Below are positions 26,955-34,717 of a stretch of DNA of 64,000 bases, one piece after another. Every line of letters begins with the position of its first letter. Positions within the stretch are counted from its first letter, which is position 1. The DNA is from Colimorpha_A sp045543555 (GTDB lineage: Bacteria > Bacillota > Clostridia > Oscillospirales > CAG-272). The stretch lies in the NCBI GenBank assembly GCA_045543555.1, contig JAZQMQ010000016.1:159678-223677 (forward strand). The letters run 5' to 3'. The position numbers were made by a program, and so were the translations under genes. Below the pieces are notes generated by a model. It ran no database searches. It was not told the DNA's origin and was given only the letters and a program-made list of their open reading frames with translations.

Positions 26955-27182
26955 TTTTATTTGTAATTTTTTTGATTTTCCTGTAACAAATCGGGCATCT
27001 GGGCAGTTATATATTATGAAGAACAAAAATGAGAGTTCACAATTTGTTTACAATATTTTTGTCCACCTTTTGGCTGCTACGGGATTATACGTTGTTGAAG
27101 AAAAAAGTAAATAAAGACAGCTTTGTGCGACATCAACAATTACCCCTCGAATTTTGTGAAAATCATACAATGGTCACAACTA

Positions 27183-27211
27183 TTGACATTTATGAGAATT
27201 TGTGCTATAAT
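27183..27211 (+). promoter_or_regulatory. Consensus sigma-A promoter
   Basis: TTGACA, 17 bases, TATAAT, a perfect consensus. It leaves a leader of about 160 bases before the lipoprotein gene. Confidence 0.85.
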
Positions 27212-27255
27212 ATCGATAAGCTCAAATGAGCAAAATGCTGACGGAGGTGATAAAA

Positions 27256-27291
27256 ATGAACGACTGCATAGCCGTTCAGAATAATATTTAA
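27256..27291 (+). other. Possible leader peptide ORF (11 codons), with a second two-codon ORF
   Basis: GGAGGTGAT lies 5 bases before an ATG encoding MNDCIAVQNNI and a TAA. Then GAGGTGAT precedes ATG-GAC-TGA at about 27311. Two near-perfect ribosome sites in front of tiny ORFs within one transcript leader are unusual and suggest translation-dependent control of the lipoprotein gene at 27379. No terminator hairpin is evident in the leader. Confidence 0.4.
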
Positions 27292-27378
27292 TGAAATGAG
27301 GTGATACCAATGGACTGATTTTCTTCTTTATTTTACATTTTCAATAAAAAATTTAAAAACGAATGAGGAGGATGAATA

Positions 27379-28686
27379 ATGAATAAATATTTTAGATTCA
27401 GCGTCGTATTAATCGCAATTATTGCGGTTTTAGTATCTGTTTTCGGCTGCGCAGCTCAAAAAACAACGGGCGGTACGACCGAAGCAACGACACCGGAGAA
27501 TACGACTCCCGAGATTACGACCGAAGGAAAAACCGACCCACCGAGCAGCTCTCCGCTTTCAAACGAGGATAAACAAAAATTCATAGATTATCGCAAGGAG
27601 AAAGCGGGTGCAGAGCTTACTGTCGATAAATTCGATAGTGTTTATAAGTATTACGGCGAATATAGCGGAAATCACGTGTTTTTCACTACGATCGAAAAAA
27701 GCGGAGTTATGACGCTCCCGAACGACGTTTACACCATCTTCTCAATTGACGTAAACGATGTGCACTTTTTTCATCCTCGCAGCTTCTCTATTATTGTTTA
27801 TAACGGAAGCGAAGCTCCAAACATCAACGAAGCGTTTGAAAAAGGCTACGTAAGTGAATCCGACGTTCAAGCTCTTGCAGAGCTTCATAATTCGGAGGTG
27901 TCACCGTATTATCATAATTATTACGTTGAATTCGAAAAAGACCAAGCACCGGGTGAAATGTCCGAGGAAAAGCTTGCTGAGTTTAAAGCCGTGGCAGACA
28001 AGATCTATAGCGAAAACGGAAAGATCAACGTTGATCTCGTTCATTACGGTACTTACGGCGACAAAGCAGTATTCTTTATGACTCGCAATGCCAAGAATGA
28101 CGTAAACGCCAAGCCCATAACTTATTATTTTGACTCATGCGGAGAGATAATTCAATATTATGATTATTTCCACCTTGTAGTTTACAAATACGGCGGCGGC
28201 TTCTTCAGTATGTCTCCAATGGCTATAAGCCAGCGTTCGTTGCTTACCGCGGATGAAATAGCCGATATTTGTGCTTATCACAACACAAGACTTCCCGACA
28301 GCTTAAAGCGTACGTACTTCGATATCCCCGATGATGCGGACCCCGACAGTATTTCCGAAGATACGCTTAATTCTATGCTTGATGCATACAATAACCGTCC
28401 TTACGGCTTCGATTCCGATCCCGATCCCGTTTTCGACACGATCAAGCACTACGGAAGCTATGGCGGATATACCTTCTTAAGACTGTGTAATACAGAAGAT
28501 AAAACCGCATCGTCCTTCCCGCTCAATAGCTCGATCAAGGTAGAAATGGACGTCAAATTCAGAATAGTCGTTTATCATAACGGTCTGTTCCATTCCTCGC
28601 TCGATGCATTTGGCTTTTATGACTACATAACAGAAGATATTTTGCAGGATGTTGCAGATCATCATAATAACATACTTGGGCGATAA
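27379..28686 (+). CDS. Surface lipoprotein with Thr/Pro/Glu-rich linker
   Basis: 435 residues: signal peptide with lipobox VFGCAA, a TTEATTPENTTPEITTE-type linker, then a roughly 370-residue extracellular part. That part seems to contain three related blocks, each with a D-x-Y-K-YYG-Y or HYGSYG motif and ending FRIVVYHNG or similar (SFSIIVYNGSEAP; FHLVVYKYGGG; FRIVVYHNGLFHSS). This internal threefold repeat is my reading; the family is not recognised. AGGAGG precedes ATG. CapA and VanY in this window have the same linker type. Confidence 0.75.
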   Translation: MNKYFRFSVVLIAIIAVLVSVFGCAAQKTTGGTTEATTPENTTPEITTEGKTDPPSSSPLSNEDKQKFIDYRKEKAGAELTVDKFDSVYKYYGEYSGNHVFFTTIEKSGVMTLPNDVYTIFSIDVNDVHFFHPRSFSIIVYNGSEAPNINEAFEKGYVSESDVQALAELHNSEVSPYYHNYYVEFEKDQAPGEMSEEKLAEFKAVADKIYSENGKINVDLVHYGTYGDKAVFFMTRNAKNDVNAKPITYYFDSCGEIIQYYDYFHLVVYKYGGGFFSMSPMAISQRSLLTADEIADICAYHNTRLPDSLKRTYFDIPDDADPDSISEDTLNSMLDAYNNRPYGFDSDPDPVFDTIKHYGSYGGYTFLRLCNTEDKTASSFPLNSSIKVEMDVKFRIVVYHNGLFHSSLDAFGFYDYITEDILQDVADHHNNILGR

Positions 28687-28687
28687 T

Positions 28688-28722
28688 AAAAAATTCCAAC
28701 AGATCATCTGTTGGAATTTTTT
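28688..28722. terminator. Bidirectional terminator
   Basis: AAAAAATTCCAACAGA-TCA-TCTGTTGGAATTTTTT, between the converging lipoprotein and thioredoxin operons. Confidence 0.88.
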
Positions 28723-28723
28723 A

Positions 28724-28921
28724 TCATTTCTCCTTATAATAAAGCATACAGTGTCAATAGCCCTCAAAGTCGGGGTCTGCGATCTGAGCCTTGAACTCCT
28801 CACACATACACTTTATGTCCTCGCTTTTGCCTATTTTACAGGGACAATAGCCGCCTTTTGCTTTCAGACCTTCTTTTACGGTCTTAACGATCTCTTCGTT
28901 TTCGTTAAATCTTATTTTCAT
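28724..28921 (-). CDS. Ferredoxin-thioredoxin reductase catalytic-like protein with in-frame TGA (selenocysteine candidate)
   Basis: The small iron-sulfur protein starts at ATG 28921, one base after the trxA stop. It has the FTR-beta pattern C26-P-C28, C38-M-C40 and then, at the expected final C-H-C, TGA-H-C. The frame stops at TGA 28754-28756 (codon 56), but the following codons read HCMLYYKEK, exactly the family ending, before a second TGA at 28724. In FTR proteins these cysteines hold a 4Fe-4S cluster and the redox disulfide that reduces thioredoxin. So codon 56 replaces a conserved Cys: either selenocysteine, a nonsense mutation or a base error. No classic SECIS hairpin is obvious. Confidence 0.7.
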
Positions 28922-28922
28922 A

Positions 28923-29231
28923 TTAAAGCGCGTTAGAAACGAAGGCGCGGAGCGCATCTGCGTCCATATATCCCTTGGTGGTTGCTACCTTCTCGCCGCC
29001 CTTGATCACGAAAAGGGTGGGAATAACTGCAACGCCGTATCTCTGTGCAAGCTCGGGACATTCGTCAACGTCGACCTTAACGAATTCTACGTCGTCAAAT
29101 TCGGGGGAAACCTCCTCAAGCACGGGTGAAAGCATTTTACAGGGTCCGCACCATGTAGCGAAAAAATCAACAAGAATTGTCTTGTTTTCGGCAAGAAGTG
29201 CATCAAATTCAGCGGTGTTTACGTGTTTCAT
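28923..29231 (-). CDS. trxA: Thioredoxin
   Basis: 102 residues with the active site W27-C-G-P-C31 and the cis-Pro loop VAVIPTLF. It is a general disulfide reductant in the cytoplasm. AAAGGAG precedes the ATG. Its stop is one base from the start of the FTR-like gene, so the two are coupled and the neighbour is a likely electron donor or partner. Confidence 0.96.
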   Translation of the reverse strand: MKHVNTAEFDALLAENKTILVDFFATWCGPCKMLSPVLEEVSPEFDDVEFVKVDVDECPELAQRYGVAVIPTLFVIKGGEKVATTKGYMDADALRAFVSNAL

Positions 29232-29279
29232 ATGTTATTCTCCTTTAAAAATTTAAAAACAGAAATTTTTTCACAATCA

Positions 29280-29308
29280 TTGACATTGCAGTTTTATTAT
29301 AGTACAAT
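29280..29308 (+). promoter_or_regulatory. Sigma-A promoter for the PfkB kinase
   Basis: TTGACA, 17 bases, TACAAT, about 60 bases before the ATG. Confidence 0.7.
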
Positions 29309-29367
29309 TAATGGCGTAGTTTATGATTAAACTGCAAAGAAATAATGTCTAAAAGGAAAATTTTACA

Positions 29368-30240
29368 ATGAGAATACTGAATTTTGGATCACTGAATATA
29401 GATTACGTTTATGCTGTAGATCATTTTGTTTCTGCAGGTGAAACTATTGCTTCCTATGGAATGGACAAGAATACGGGAGGTAAGGGCCTTAATCAGTCGG
29501 TTGCTTTCGCTAAGGCAGGAGCGGAAATTTCTCATGCCGGATGTGTAGGAGAAGACGGGGCGTTTCTAACAGGATATTTGAATAGAACCGGTGTAGATAC
29601 CGATAACGTAAGTGTCGTCGATACTCCTACCGGCAACGCGATCATCCAGGTTGATAAAACGGGGCAGAACTGTATTCTTCTTTTTGGCGGTGCAAACCGT
29701 GTAGTCAATGAAGCACAGATAGATGCAGTTCTTTCAAAATACAGTAAGGGAGATATGCTTATTCTTCAGAACGAAATATCCTGCGTCGATTATCTCATAA
29801 AGAGCGCTCATTCACTTGGAATAACGGTAGTTCTTAACCCCTCACCAATAACAGATGAGCTTTTAAGATATCCTCTCGATCAGGTTGATTGGTTTATCAT
29901 GAATGAAATCGAGGGTAAGGCAATAACTGGTGAGGAAACCCCTGAGAATATTGCCGAAAAAATGAGAAAGCTCTATCCCAACGCTAAAACAGTTCTTACC
30001 CTCGGTGCCGACGGCGCAGCATATATCGATAATGAAAGCTTTGTGATCGTCCCTGCAGGTAAGGGTAAGCCTGTTGATACCACAGCGGCGGGCGACACCT
30101 TCACCGGATATTTCTTTACGGGAATATCAAAGGGAAAAACTCCCTATGAATCATTGCTCTGGGCAACCAAAGCTTCCGATATTACGGTAACAAGAAAAGG
30201 TGCGGCGGAGTCTATCCCGTACGCAAGTGAAATAGAATAA
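29368..30240 (+). CDS. PfkB family carbohydrate kinase (ribokinase-like)
   Basis: 290 residues with both PfkB signatures: N-terminal NTGGKGLNQSVAFAKAG and C-terminal DTTAAGDTFTGYF with the catalytic Asp. It phosphorylates a sugar or nucleoside, probably ribose by similarity, but no ribose transporter lies nearby, so the substrate is inferred only. AAAGG precedes the start. Confidence 0.88.
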   Translation: MRILNFGSLNIDYVYAVDHFVSAGETIASYGMDKNTGGKGLNQSVAFAKAGAEISHAGCVGEDGAFLTGYLNRTGVDTDNVSVVDTPTGNAIIQVDKTGQNCILLFGGANRVVNEAQIDAVLSKYSKGDMLILQNEISCVDYLIKSAHSLGITVVLNPSPITDELLRYPLDQVDWFIMNEIEGKAITGEETPENIAEKMRKLYPNAKTVLTLGADGAAYIDNESFVIVPAGKGKPVDTTAAGDTFTGYFFTGISKGKTPYESLLWATKASDITVTRKGAAESIPYASEIE

Positions 30241-30245
30241 TGTTG

Positions 30246-30282
30246 AACGCCGTTTGTTATACAGACGGCGTTATCATTTTTT
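30246..30282 (+). terminator. Rho-independent terminator
   Basis: AACGCCGTTTG and CAGACGGCGTT (one G-U), then ATCATTTTTTT. It overlaps the 3' end of the ClpP-like gene on the other strand. Confidence 0.82.
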
Positions 30283-30895
30283 TGAGGTGTGAGATCGCTT
30301 CACTTATTGTTCCTATAGAATCGATAAGTCCAAGCTTTACCGCTTCCTCACCGCTCAGCACGGTTCCTATATCTGTTGCCATCTCATCCGTCTTTGACAT
30401 AAGAGATCGCAGATCCTTTTCACTTACAGAGGAGTTGCGGCAAATAAATGAAACGATACGATCCTGCATTTTGTTGAGATTTTCAAAGCTTTGCGGCACA
30501 CCGATAACAAGCCCGTTTACTCTGACCGGGTGAAGCGTCATGGTTGCAGACGGGACTATGAATGACTTTTTAGCAGCTACGGCAAGTGGGATTCCAATAG
30601 AGTGACCTCCCCCGAGGACGAGAGAAACGGTAGGTTTACTCATTCCCGAGATCATTTCAGCTATCGCAAGTCCTGCTTCAACGTCGCCGCCTACGGTATT
30701 GATGAGCAGAAGCAGACCGTCTATATCGTCTCTTTGCTCAATTTCGGCGAGTGCCGGAAGCATGTGCTCATATTTTGTGCCCTTCTGTCCTTCAGGCAAC
30801 AAATAGTGCCCTTCGATCTGCCCGATTATGCTTAAAAAGTGTATTCTGCTCGCGGTAACTGCTCCGTCGCTATGGTTTCCGGTGGTATTTTCCAT
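30257..30895 (-). CDS. ClpP-class serine peptidase (TepA/YmfB type)
   Basis: 212 residues of the ClpP/crotonase fold with nucleophile Ser in LGGGHSIGIPLAV and His in MTLHPVR. The strand-loop INTVGGDVEAGLAIAEMI is typical of TepA-like proteins. These are thought to cleave signal peptides or small proteins in the cytoplasm in Bacillus. No ATPase partner is encoded nearby. AAAGGAG precedes the ATG. Confidence 0.85.
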   Translation of the reverse strand: MENTTGNHSDGAVTASRIHFLSIIGQIEGHYLLPEGQKGTKYEHMLPALAEIEQRDDIDGLLLLINTVGGDVEAGLAIAEMISGMSKPTVSLVLGGGHSIGIPLAVAAKKSFIVPSATMTLHPVRVNGLVIGVPQSFENLNKMQDRIVSFICRNSSVSEKDLRSLMSKTDEMATDIGTVLSGEEAVKLGLIDSIGTISEAISHLKKMITPSV

Positions 30896-30933
30896 TTTTT
30901 AATTCTCCTTTTTGATAAAAAAATAAAATTCTC

Positions 30934-30962
30934 TTTACTTTTTCCGCATTATATAGTATAAT
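30934..30962 (+). promoter_or_regulatory. Probable sigma-A promoter for pduL
   Basis: TTTACT, 17 bases, TATAAT, about 38 bases before ATG 31001. Confidence 0.5.
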
Positions 30963-31000
30963 ACCATTGTTAAATAAATATTTAAGTGAGGAACATAAAA

Positions 31001-31576
31001 ATGGCAAACAAGGTTCTCGTTGAAACCTCGGCAAGACACATCCATCTCACCGAGGAGCATATTGAAGCACTTTTCGGTAAGGGCGCAACCCTTACCAAGA
31101 AAAAGGATCTCTCTCAGCCCGGTCAGTACGCTTGTGAGGAGCGTTGCACCGTAGTAGGCCCCAAGAAGCAGATCCCCAACGTTATAATTCTCGGACCCGC
31201 TCGTCCCGCATCTCAGGTTGAGGTTTCCTTCACCGATGCTCGTACCCTCGGCATTTCCGCACCCGTTCGTGAGAGCGGAGACCTTGCAGGTACTCCCGGA
31301 TGTAAGCTCGTTGGACCTTGCGGCGAGGTTGACCTTGACAGCGGTGTTATCATCGCAAAGCGTCATATTCACATTACTCCCGAGGATGCAGAGGCTGCAG
31401 GCGTAGCTGATAAGGAGATCGTTTCTGTTAAGATCGATTCCGCTGACAGAAGCACCATCTTCGGTGACGTTGTTATCCGCGTAAGCCCCAAGTTCGCAAC
31501 CGCTATGCACATCGATACCGATGAGGCAAACGCTGCTTGCGCATTCGGCGAGTGCTACGGAGAGATCGTAAAGTAA
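31001..31576 (+). CDS. pduL: Phosphate acetyl/propionyltransferase PduL
   Basis: Interconverts acyl-CoA and acyl-phosphate. The two PduL domains supply the zinc-binding histidines in SARHIHLT, KRHIHITPED and AMHIDTDEANA. No microcompartment targeting extension and no pdu/eut genes are nearby, so it probably serves as the housekeeping acetate-forming phosphotransacetylase, as in many gut Clostridia (inference). ATG 31001 follows GTGAGG; the GTG at 30986 within that site is not the likely start. Length is 191 residues. Confidence 0.92.
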   Translation: MANKVLVETSARHIHLTEEHIEALFGKGATLTKKKDLSQPGQYACEERCTVVGPKKQIPNVIILGPARPASQVEVSFTDARTLGISAPVRESGDLAGTPGCKLVGPCGEVDLDSGVIIAKRHIHITPEDAEAAGVADKEIVSVKIDSADRSTIFGDVVIRVSPKFATAMHIDTDEANAACAFGECYGEIVK

Positions 31577-31586
31577 TATTACAATT

Positions 31587-31614
31587 AAAAAAGCTCCCTT
31601 ATGGGAGCTTTTTT
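31587..31614 (+). terminator. Rho-independent terminator after pduL
   Basis: AAAAAAGCTCCC-TTAT-GGGAGCTTTTTT. Confidence 0.9.
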
Positions 31615-31669
31615 GATTTATGAGATTGTTAATTAAAGCTTTCGTGTTCGTTATTTGTTTTAACGATTT

Positions 31670-32572
31670 TTACTTTAAAGCAGGATTGAATAATTTTGAA
31701 ACAAGAGCAGTTCCATCTTTTGTGGGAATATAGCTCTCATCCGGTGCAAGCTCTTTACGTCGCTTGGTGCAGGCGGTAAGGGAAGCGGAAAAGTATTTTG
31801 TCATTTCCTCGGGGGTGATCGGGGATCCTTTCTGGCAATCGAGAAATCTTACTACAGCCTCAGGGATAAGAAGAGATGCGGCAAAGTCATCGGCTTGATG
31901 CTCGTTCGATTCGGAGGAATCGGTGTGCCTCAATATTATGTGACCGAGCTCATGGGCGATCGTCCAGTTTATACGCTCTCTGCTCTTAACTCTCTCGTCG
32001 TAGAATATCATATTCAGATCGCCCTTTTTGAGCGTCATTCCGTCTGTGCGGAAGGGGAATGTCGTACCGACCCTATCCTCATAGGAAGAGATGCTGTCGA
32101 TCGTTGCCATACCGCCGGTCTTTATTTTCTTCATATCAAGAAAATATAAAGCAAATTCGCCCATAAACTCTTGCTTCAGAAGAAGTCGCACCGCTTCATC
32201 CTCGATCATGATGCGGTTTGATCTTTTCTTCGTGCTTGTTTTTAAGTATATATCAAGATTTGCCTTGAAGGATTGAACAAGTGCATTGTGATCCTCCTCG
32301 GAAATTTTTTTTGCCGCACGGAGTAGCAGCAGAAGCTCAGCTTCCGCCTTGTCGTCGGAAAATTCGGGATTCTCGTTCTCGCTTCTGCCCGTTAAGTATT
32401 CAAGAGAAACACCGAAATAATCCGAAAGACGCAAAAGGTTTTCCATGCTTGGCTCTCTTACGCCTTGTCGCCATTCGTAAACAATGGATTTTGGAACACC
32501 TATCTCTTTTGCCAGACTGAGCGGATTCATATTTCTGCTCTTAAGCAAATAAGACAATGTTTGTGCGAACAC
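31670..32572 (-). CDS. XRE regulator fused to ImmA/IrrE metallopeptidase
   Basis: 300 residues. The N-terminal helix-turn-helix (residues about 5-65) reads NPLSLAKEIGVPKSIVYEWRQ. The C-terminal M78 peptidase domain has the HExxH motif AHELGHIILRH. Such proteins act as repressors inactivated by, or acting through, proteolysis, commonly in mobile elements and stress responses. The start is GTG 32572, 8 bases after GGAGGG. It is divergent from the next gene, with a candidate operator between. Confidence 0.88.
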   Translation of the reverse strand: MFAQTLSYLLKSRNMNPLSLAKEIGVPKSIVYEWRQGVREPSMENLLRLSDYFGVSLEYLTGRSENENPEFSDDKAEAELLLLLRAAKKISEEDHNALVQSFKANLDIYLKTSTKKRSNRIMIEDEAVRLLLKQEFMGEFALYFLDMKKIKTGGMATIDSISSYEDRVGTTFPFRTDGMTLKKGDLNMIFYDERVKSRERINWTIAHELGHIILRHTDSSESNEHQADDFAASLLIPEAVVRFLDCQKGSPITPEEMTKYFSASLTACTKRRKELAPDESYIPTKDGTALVSKLFNPALK

Positions 32573-32600
32573 GTCCTTTACCCTCCAAATGTAAAAACTT

Positions 32601-32619
32601 TGTCAAATACCTCTTGACA
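32601..32619. promoter_or_regulatory. Candidate operator palindrome
   Basis: TGTCAA, 7 bases, TTGACA: a perfect inverted repeat. Its right arm is the -35 box of the divergent plus-strand gene, so binding by the XRE protein could repress that promoter. Confidence 0.45.
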
Positions 32620-32642
32620 TTTCCGAAAAGTTGGAATATAAT
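32614..32642 (+). promoter_or_regulatory. Consensus sigma-A promoter
   Basis: TTGACA, 17 bases, TATAAT, about 85 bases before ATG 32726. Confidence 0.8.
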
Positions 32643-32725
32643 AGTCTTATCAATGATATTATACCCTAATATTTGGGCGATGTCAATATATTTTGCCAAA
32701 AAAACGGAAAACGGAGGTAAATAAT

Positions 32726-33190
32726 ATGAATGATAGAAGAAAACGCGCCGCCGATTTCATTACCGAATACAAAAAGCTTAAGTACGAAAAAGAGATCGTG
32801 TCCGATCAGATGTATGGTACTGCCGATCTCTATCGTGAGCTAATGCGTTATGAGAAAACCGATAAGGAGCAAGGCACATTCGATGAATACAAGACACATC
32901 TTGAACGTATGCTCAATAAGCTTCATGCTAGAAGAGGTGCAATACAGCTTCGCATGAAGCTTATAGAAAGCATAATAGGTCGTCTTCCCGACGTTGAGAG
33001 ACTGATATTAAGAAGATATTACCTCGATGGTGACAGTAAAGGCGCCGCAGACGATCTTATGGAGGACCTGAACTTTGAAAAGACCCACATTTACCGTCTT
33101 CGTGACAAGGCACTGGACAATGTGGCTGATATGATGGATTCTTTTCCTAACGAGGATTATTTACATAGCAAGTCGTGCAATAAGACATGA
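32726..33190 (+). CDS. Sigma-region-4/ArpU-like regulator
   Basis: 154 residues: an N-terminal coiled-coil half, then a region resembling sigma-70 region 4 (LPDVERLILRRYYLDGDSKGA...IYRLRDKALDNVADMM), as in ArpU or DUF1492-type phage and element regulators. ATG 32726 follows GGAGGT; the TTG at 32693 lacks one. Together with the divergent XRE-ImmA gene it could be a remnant of a mobile element control region. Its 3' end overlaps spmB by 30 bases. Confidence 0.7.
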   Translation: MNDRRKRAADFITEYKKLKYEKEIVSDQMYGTADLYRELMRYEKTDKEQGTFDEYKTHLERMLNKLHARRGAIQLRMKLIESIIGRLPDVERLILRRYYLDGDSKGAADDLMEDLNFEKTHIYRLRDKALDNVADMMDSFPNEDYLHSKSCNKT

Positions 33191-33676
33191 TAACACCGTC
33201 CCGAAAAGCATTATGGCAATGCCGCAGGGAAGTACTCGCGAGCTGCTTTTTGCGCCTACAGCAGACGTATATAGGGCGGTAACGTAAAAAACAGTGTCCG
33301 ATGAGGCGCACATAACGGAAGCGCATATTCCGATAAAGCTATCGGGGCCGTATTTATTAAGTGTTTCGGAAAGGAGAGCCGTCGATCCGCTTCCCGAAAG
33401 CGGTCTTACTATTATAAGCGAGGTGAGCTCGGAGGGAATTCCAAGAAGGAAAGTAATCTCTTTGGCATATTCGGTCAGAACGTCACAAGCGCCGCTTGCC
33501 TGAAACAATGAGGTTGCGGTCATTATTAAAATAAGCATCGGCATCAGGGAAAATGTTCCGGTTATTCCTTCCTTTGCACCCGATATGAAGCTTTCCTGAA
33601 TGTCTTTTTTGCTGAATATACACCCTAAACCGAAAACGGTGAGTATCAGGGGCATAATATACGAGGATACCGTCAT
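33161..33676 (-). CDS. spmB: Spore maturation protein B
   Basis: Membrane protein of 171 residues with Gate-type nucleoside-recognition helices (VRPLSGSGSTALLSETL; CASSDTVFYVTALYTSAVG). SpmA and SpmB are needed for core dehydration of spores in Bacillus and Clostridium. ATG 33676 overlaps the spmA stop (TAATG), which is preferred over the upstream in-frame start at 33835 inside spmA. Confidence 0.93.
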   Translation of the reverse strand: MTVSSYIMPLILTVFGLGCIFSKKDIQESFISGAKEGITGTFSLMPMLILIMTATSLFQASGACDVLTEYAKEITFLLGIPSELTSLIIVRPLSGSGSTALLSETLNKYGPDSFIGICASVMCASSDTVFYVTALYTSAVGAKSSSRVLPCGIAIMLFGTVLSCLIARLAM

Positions 33677-34245
33677 TACCGTTTTCCTGCCGTTAATTTT
33701 GATAGAACAATACTGAACAGACACAGTATGAATGAGCATATCCATACTAAAGGAACGATACTTGCGGGCGAAGTACTTCCCGCCGCGCTTCTGAGTGACA
33801 CAACGGTCGTGGGGAATAAGCAAGGCGGGGCACATCCGATTAGGGTAAAGGTTACCATATCAGGAGAAAGCTTACCATCCTTTCCTTTTGGGAGTGTTTT
33901 CATAGCGTTTAAGGCAAGAGGTGTTGCTGCATTTCCCACGCCCAGTATATTTGCGGCTATTGCGGCAGATGCTTCGTTAATTCCTTCGCCGCTTTTTGAT
34001 GCCTCGGGAAATATTCTCCGCATTATCGGGCGAATAAGACGTGAAAATAAGTCGAGTGCTCCTGTTTTTTCTGCTACCTTCATTATTCCGCACCATAAGC
34101 ACATTAAAGCCATAAGGGAAAAGGCTGTTGTGACGGCCTTTCCGGCGCCTTCTATTGCCGCTGTCGTTAATAGTTCGGTTTTTCCGCTTACAATCGAGCA
34201 TATTACCGAAATTACGATCAAAAAACCAGAAAATTTTACAGCCAT
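33676..34245 (-). CDS. spmA: Spore maturation protein A
   Basis: Membrane protein of 189 residues of the SpmA/Gate family (INEASAAIAANILGVGNAAT; TLIGCAPPCLFPTTVVSLR). ATG 34245 follows GGGAGAA; the frame extends to 34362, but that part overlaps the abrB promoter and lacks a ribosome site. With spmB it supports an endospore-forming host. Confidence 0.93.
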   Translation of the reverse strand: MAVKFSGFLIVISVICSIVSGKTELLTTAAIEGAGKAVTTAFSLMALMCLWCGIMKVAEKTGALDLFSRLIRPIMRRIFPEASKSGEGINEASAAIAANILGVGNAATPLALNAMKTLPKGKDGKLSPDMVTFTLIGCAPPCLFPTTVVSLRSAAGSTSPASIVPLVWICSFILCLFSIVLSKLTAGKR

Positions 34246-34295
34246 ACGGTTTTCTCCCGAAAATGTAAAGAATATTTTAAAAAAATTGATATCTA

Positions 34296-34324
34296 TTGAC
34301 AATGATGGAATTATATGGTAAAAT
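34296..34324 (+). promoter_or_regulatory. Sigma-A promoter for the AbrB-like gene
   Basis: TTGACA, 17 bases, TAAAAT, about 75 bases before the ATG. Confidence 0.75.
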
Positions 34325-34399
34325 TTTGTCGTGAAAGGCTGATAAATGCCGTCGCAGATCAAAGAATAAAGTCATAATACAGACAGAGGAGGATAAAAA

Positions 34400-34645
34400 A
34401 TGAAATCAACAGGAATCGTACGCCCCGTCGATGAGCTTGGAAGAATAGTCCTTCCGAAAGAACTCAGAATAAGCATGGATATAAATAACAAGGGAGATTC
34501 TGTCGAAATATTTATCGACGACGACAAGATCATTTTAAAGAAATATCATCCCGCCTGCATTTTCTGCGGTAATGCCGATGATGTCGTTTATATGAAGGGA
34601 AAGCTTGTGTGCCGCGAGTGCGTAAAGGAGCTTTCTTCACTTTAA
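34400..34645 (+). CDS. AbrB/SpoVT-type transition regulator with C-terminal Cys4 motif
   Basis: 81 residues: a swapped-hairpin AbrB domain (GIVRPVDELGRIVLPKELR; GDSVEIFIDDDKIILKKY) followed by a small CIFC...CREC motif that may bind zinc. AbrB-like proteins are dimeric DNA-binding regulators of post-exponential functions. The start follows AGAGGAGG. It lies next to spmA/spmB and the surface lipoproteins. Confidence 0.9.
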   Translation: MKSTGIVRPVDELGRIVLPKELRISMDINNKGDSVEIFIDDDKIILKKYHPACIFCGNADDVVYMKGKLVCRECVKELSSL

Positions 34646-34673
34646 CTATACTAAAAAAATAGTATAAATATGA

Positions 34674-34717
34674 CAGCGCCCCGTTCAAAAAAATGGGGCG
34701 CTGATCGTTTTGTTTTA
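34674..34717 (+). terminator. Rho-independent terminator
   Basis: CAGCGCCCC, 12-base loop, GGGGCGCTG, then ATCGTTTTGTTTT. It separates abrB from the converging capA gene. Confidence 0.8.

Noticed and set aside
28687..28756. Terminator hairpin downstream of the TGA acting as a SECIS element
   Set aside because: It starts about 30 bases after the TGA, behind the second stop codon, is perfectly explained as a bidirectional terminator and lacks SECIS loop features.
4200..28756. Genome-wide reassignment of TGA to an amino acid
   Set aside because: Many intact genes here (for example rpoD, the first ABC gene and ktrA) end properly at TGA.
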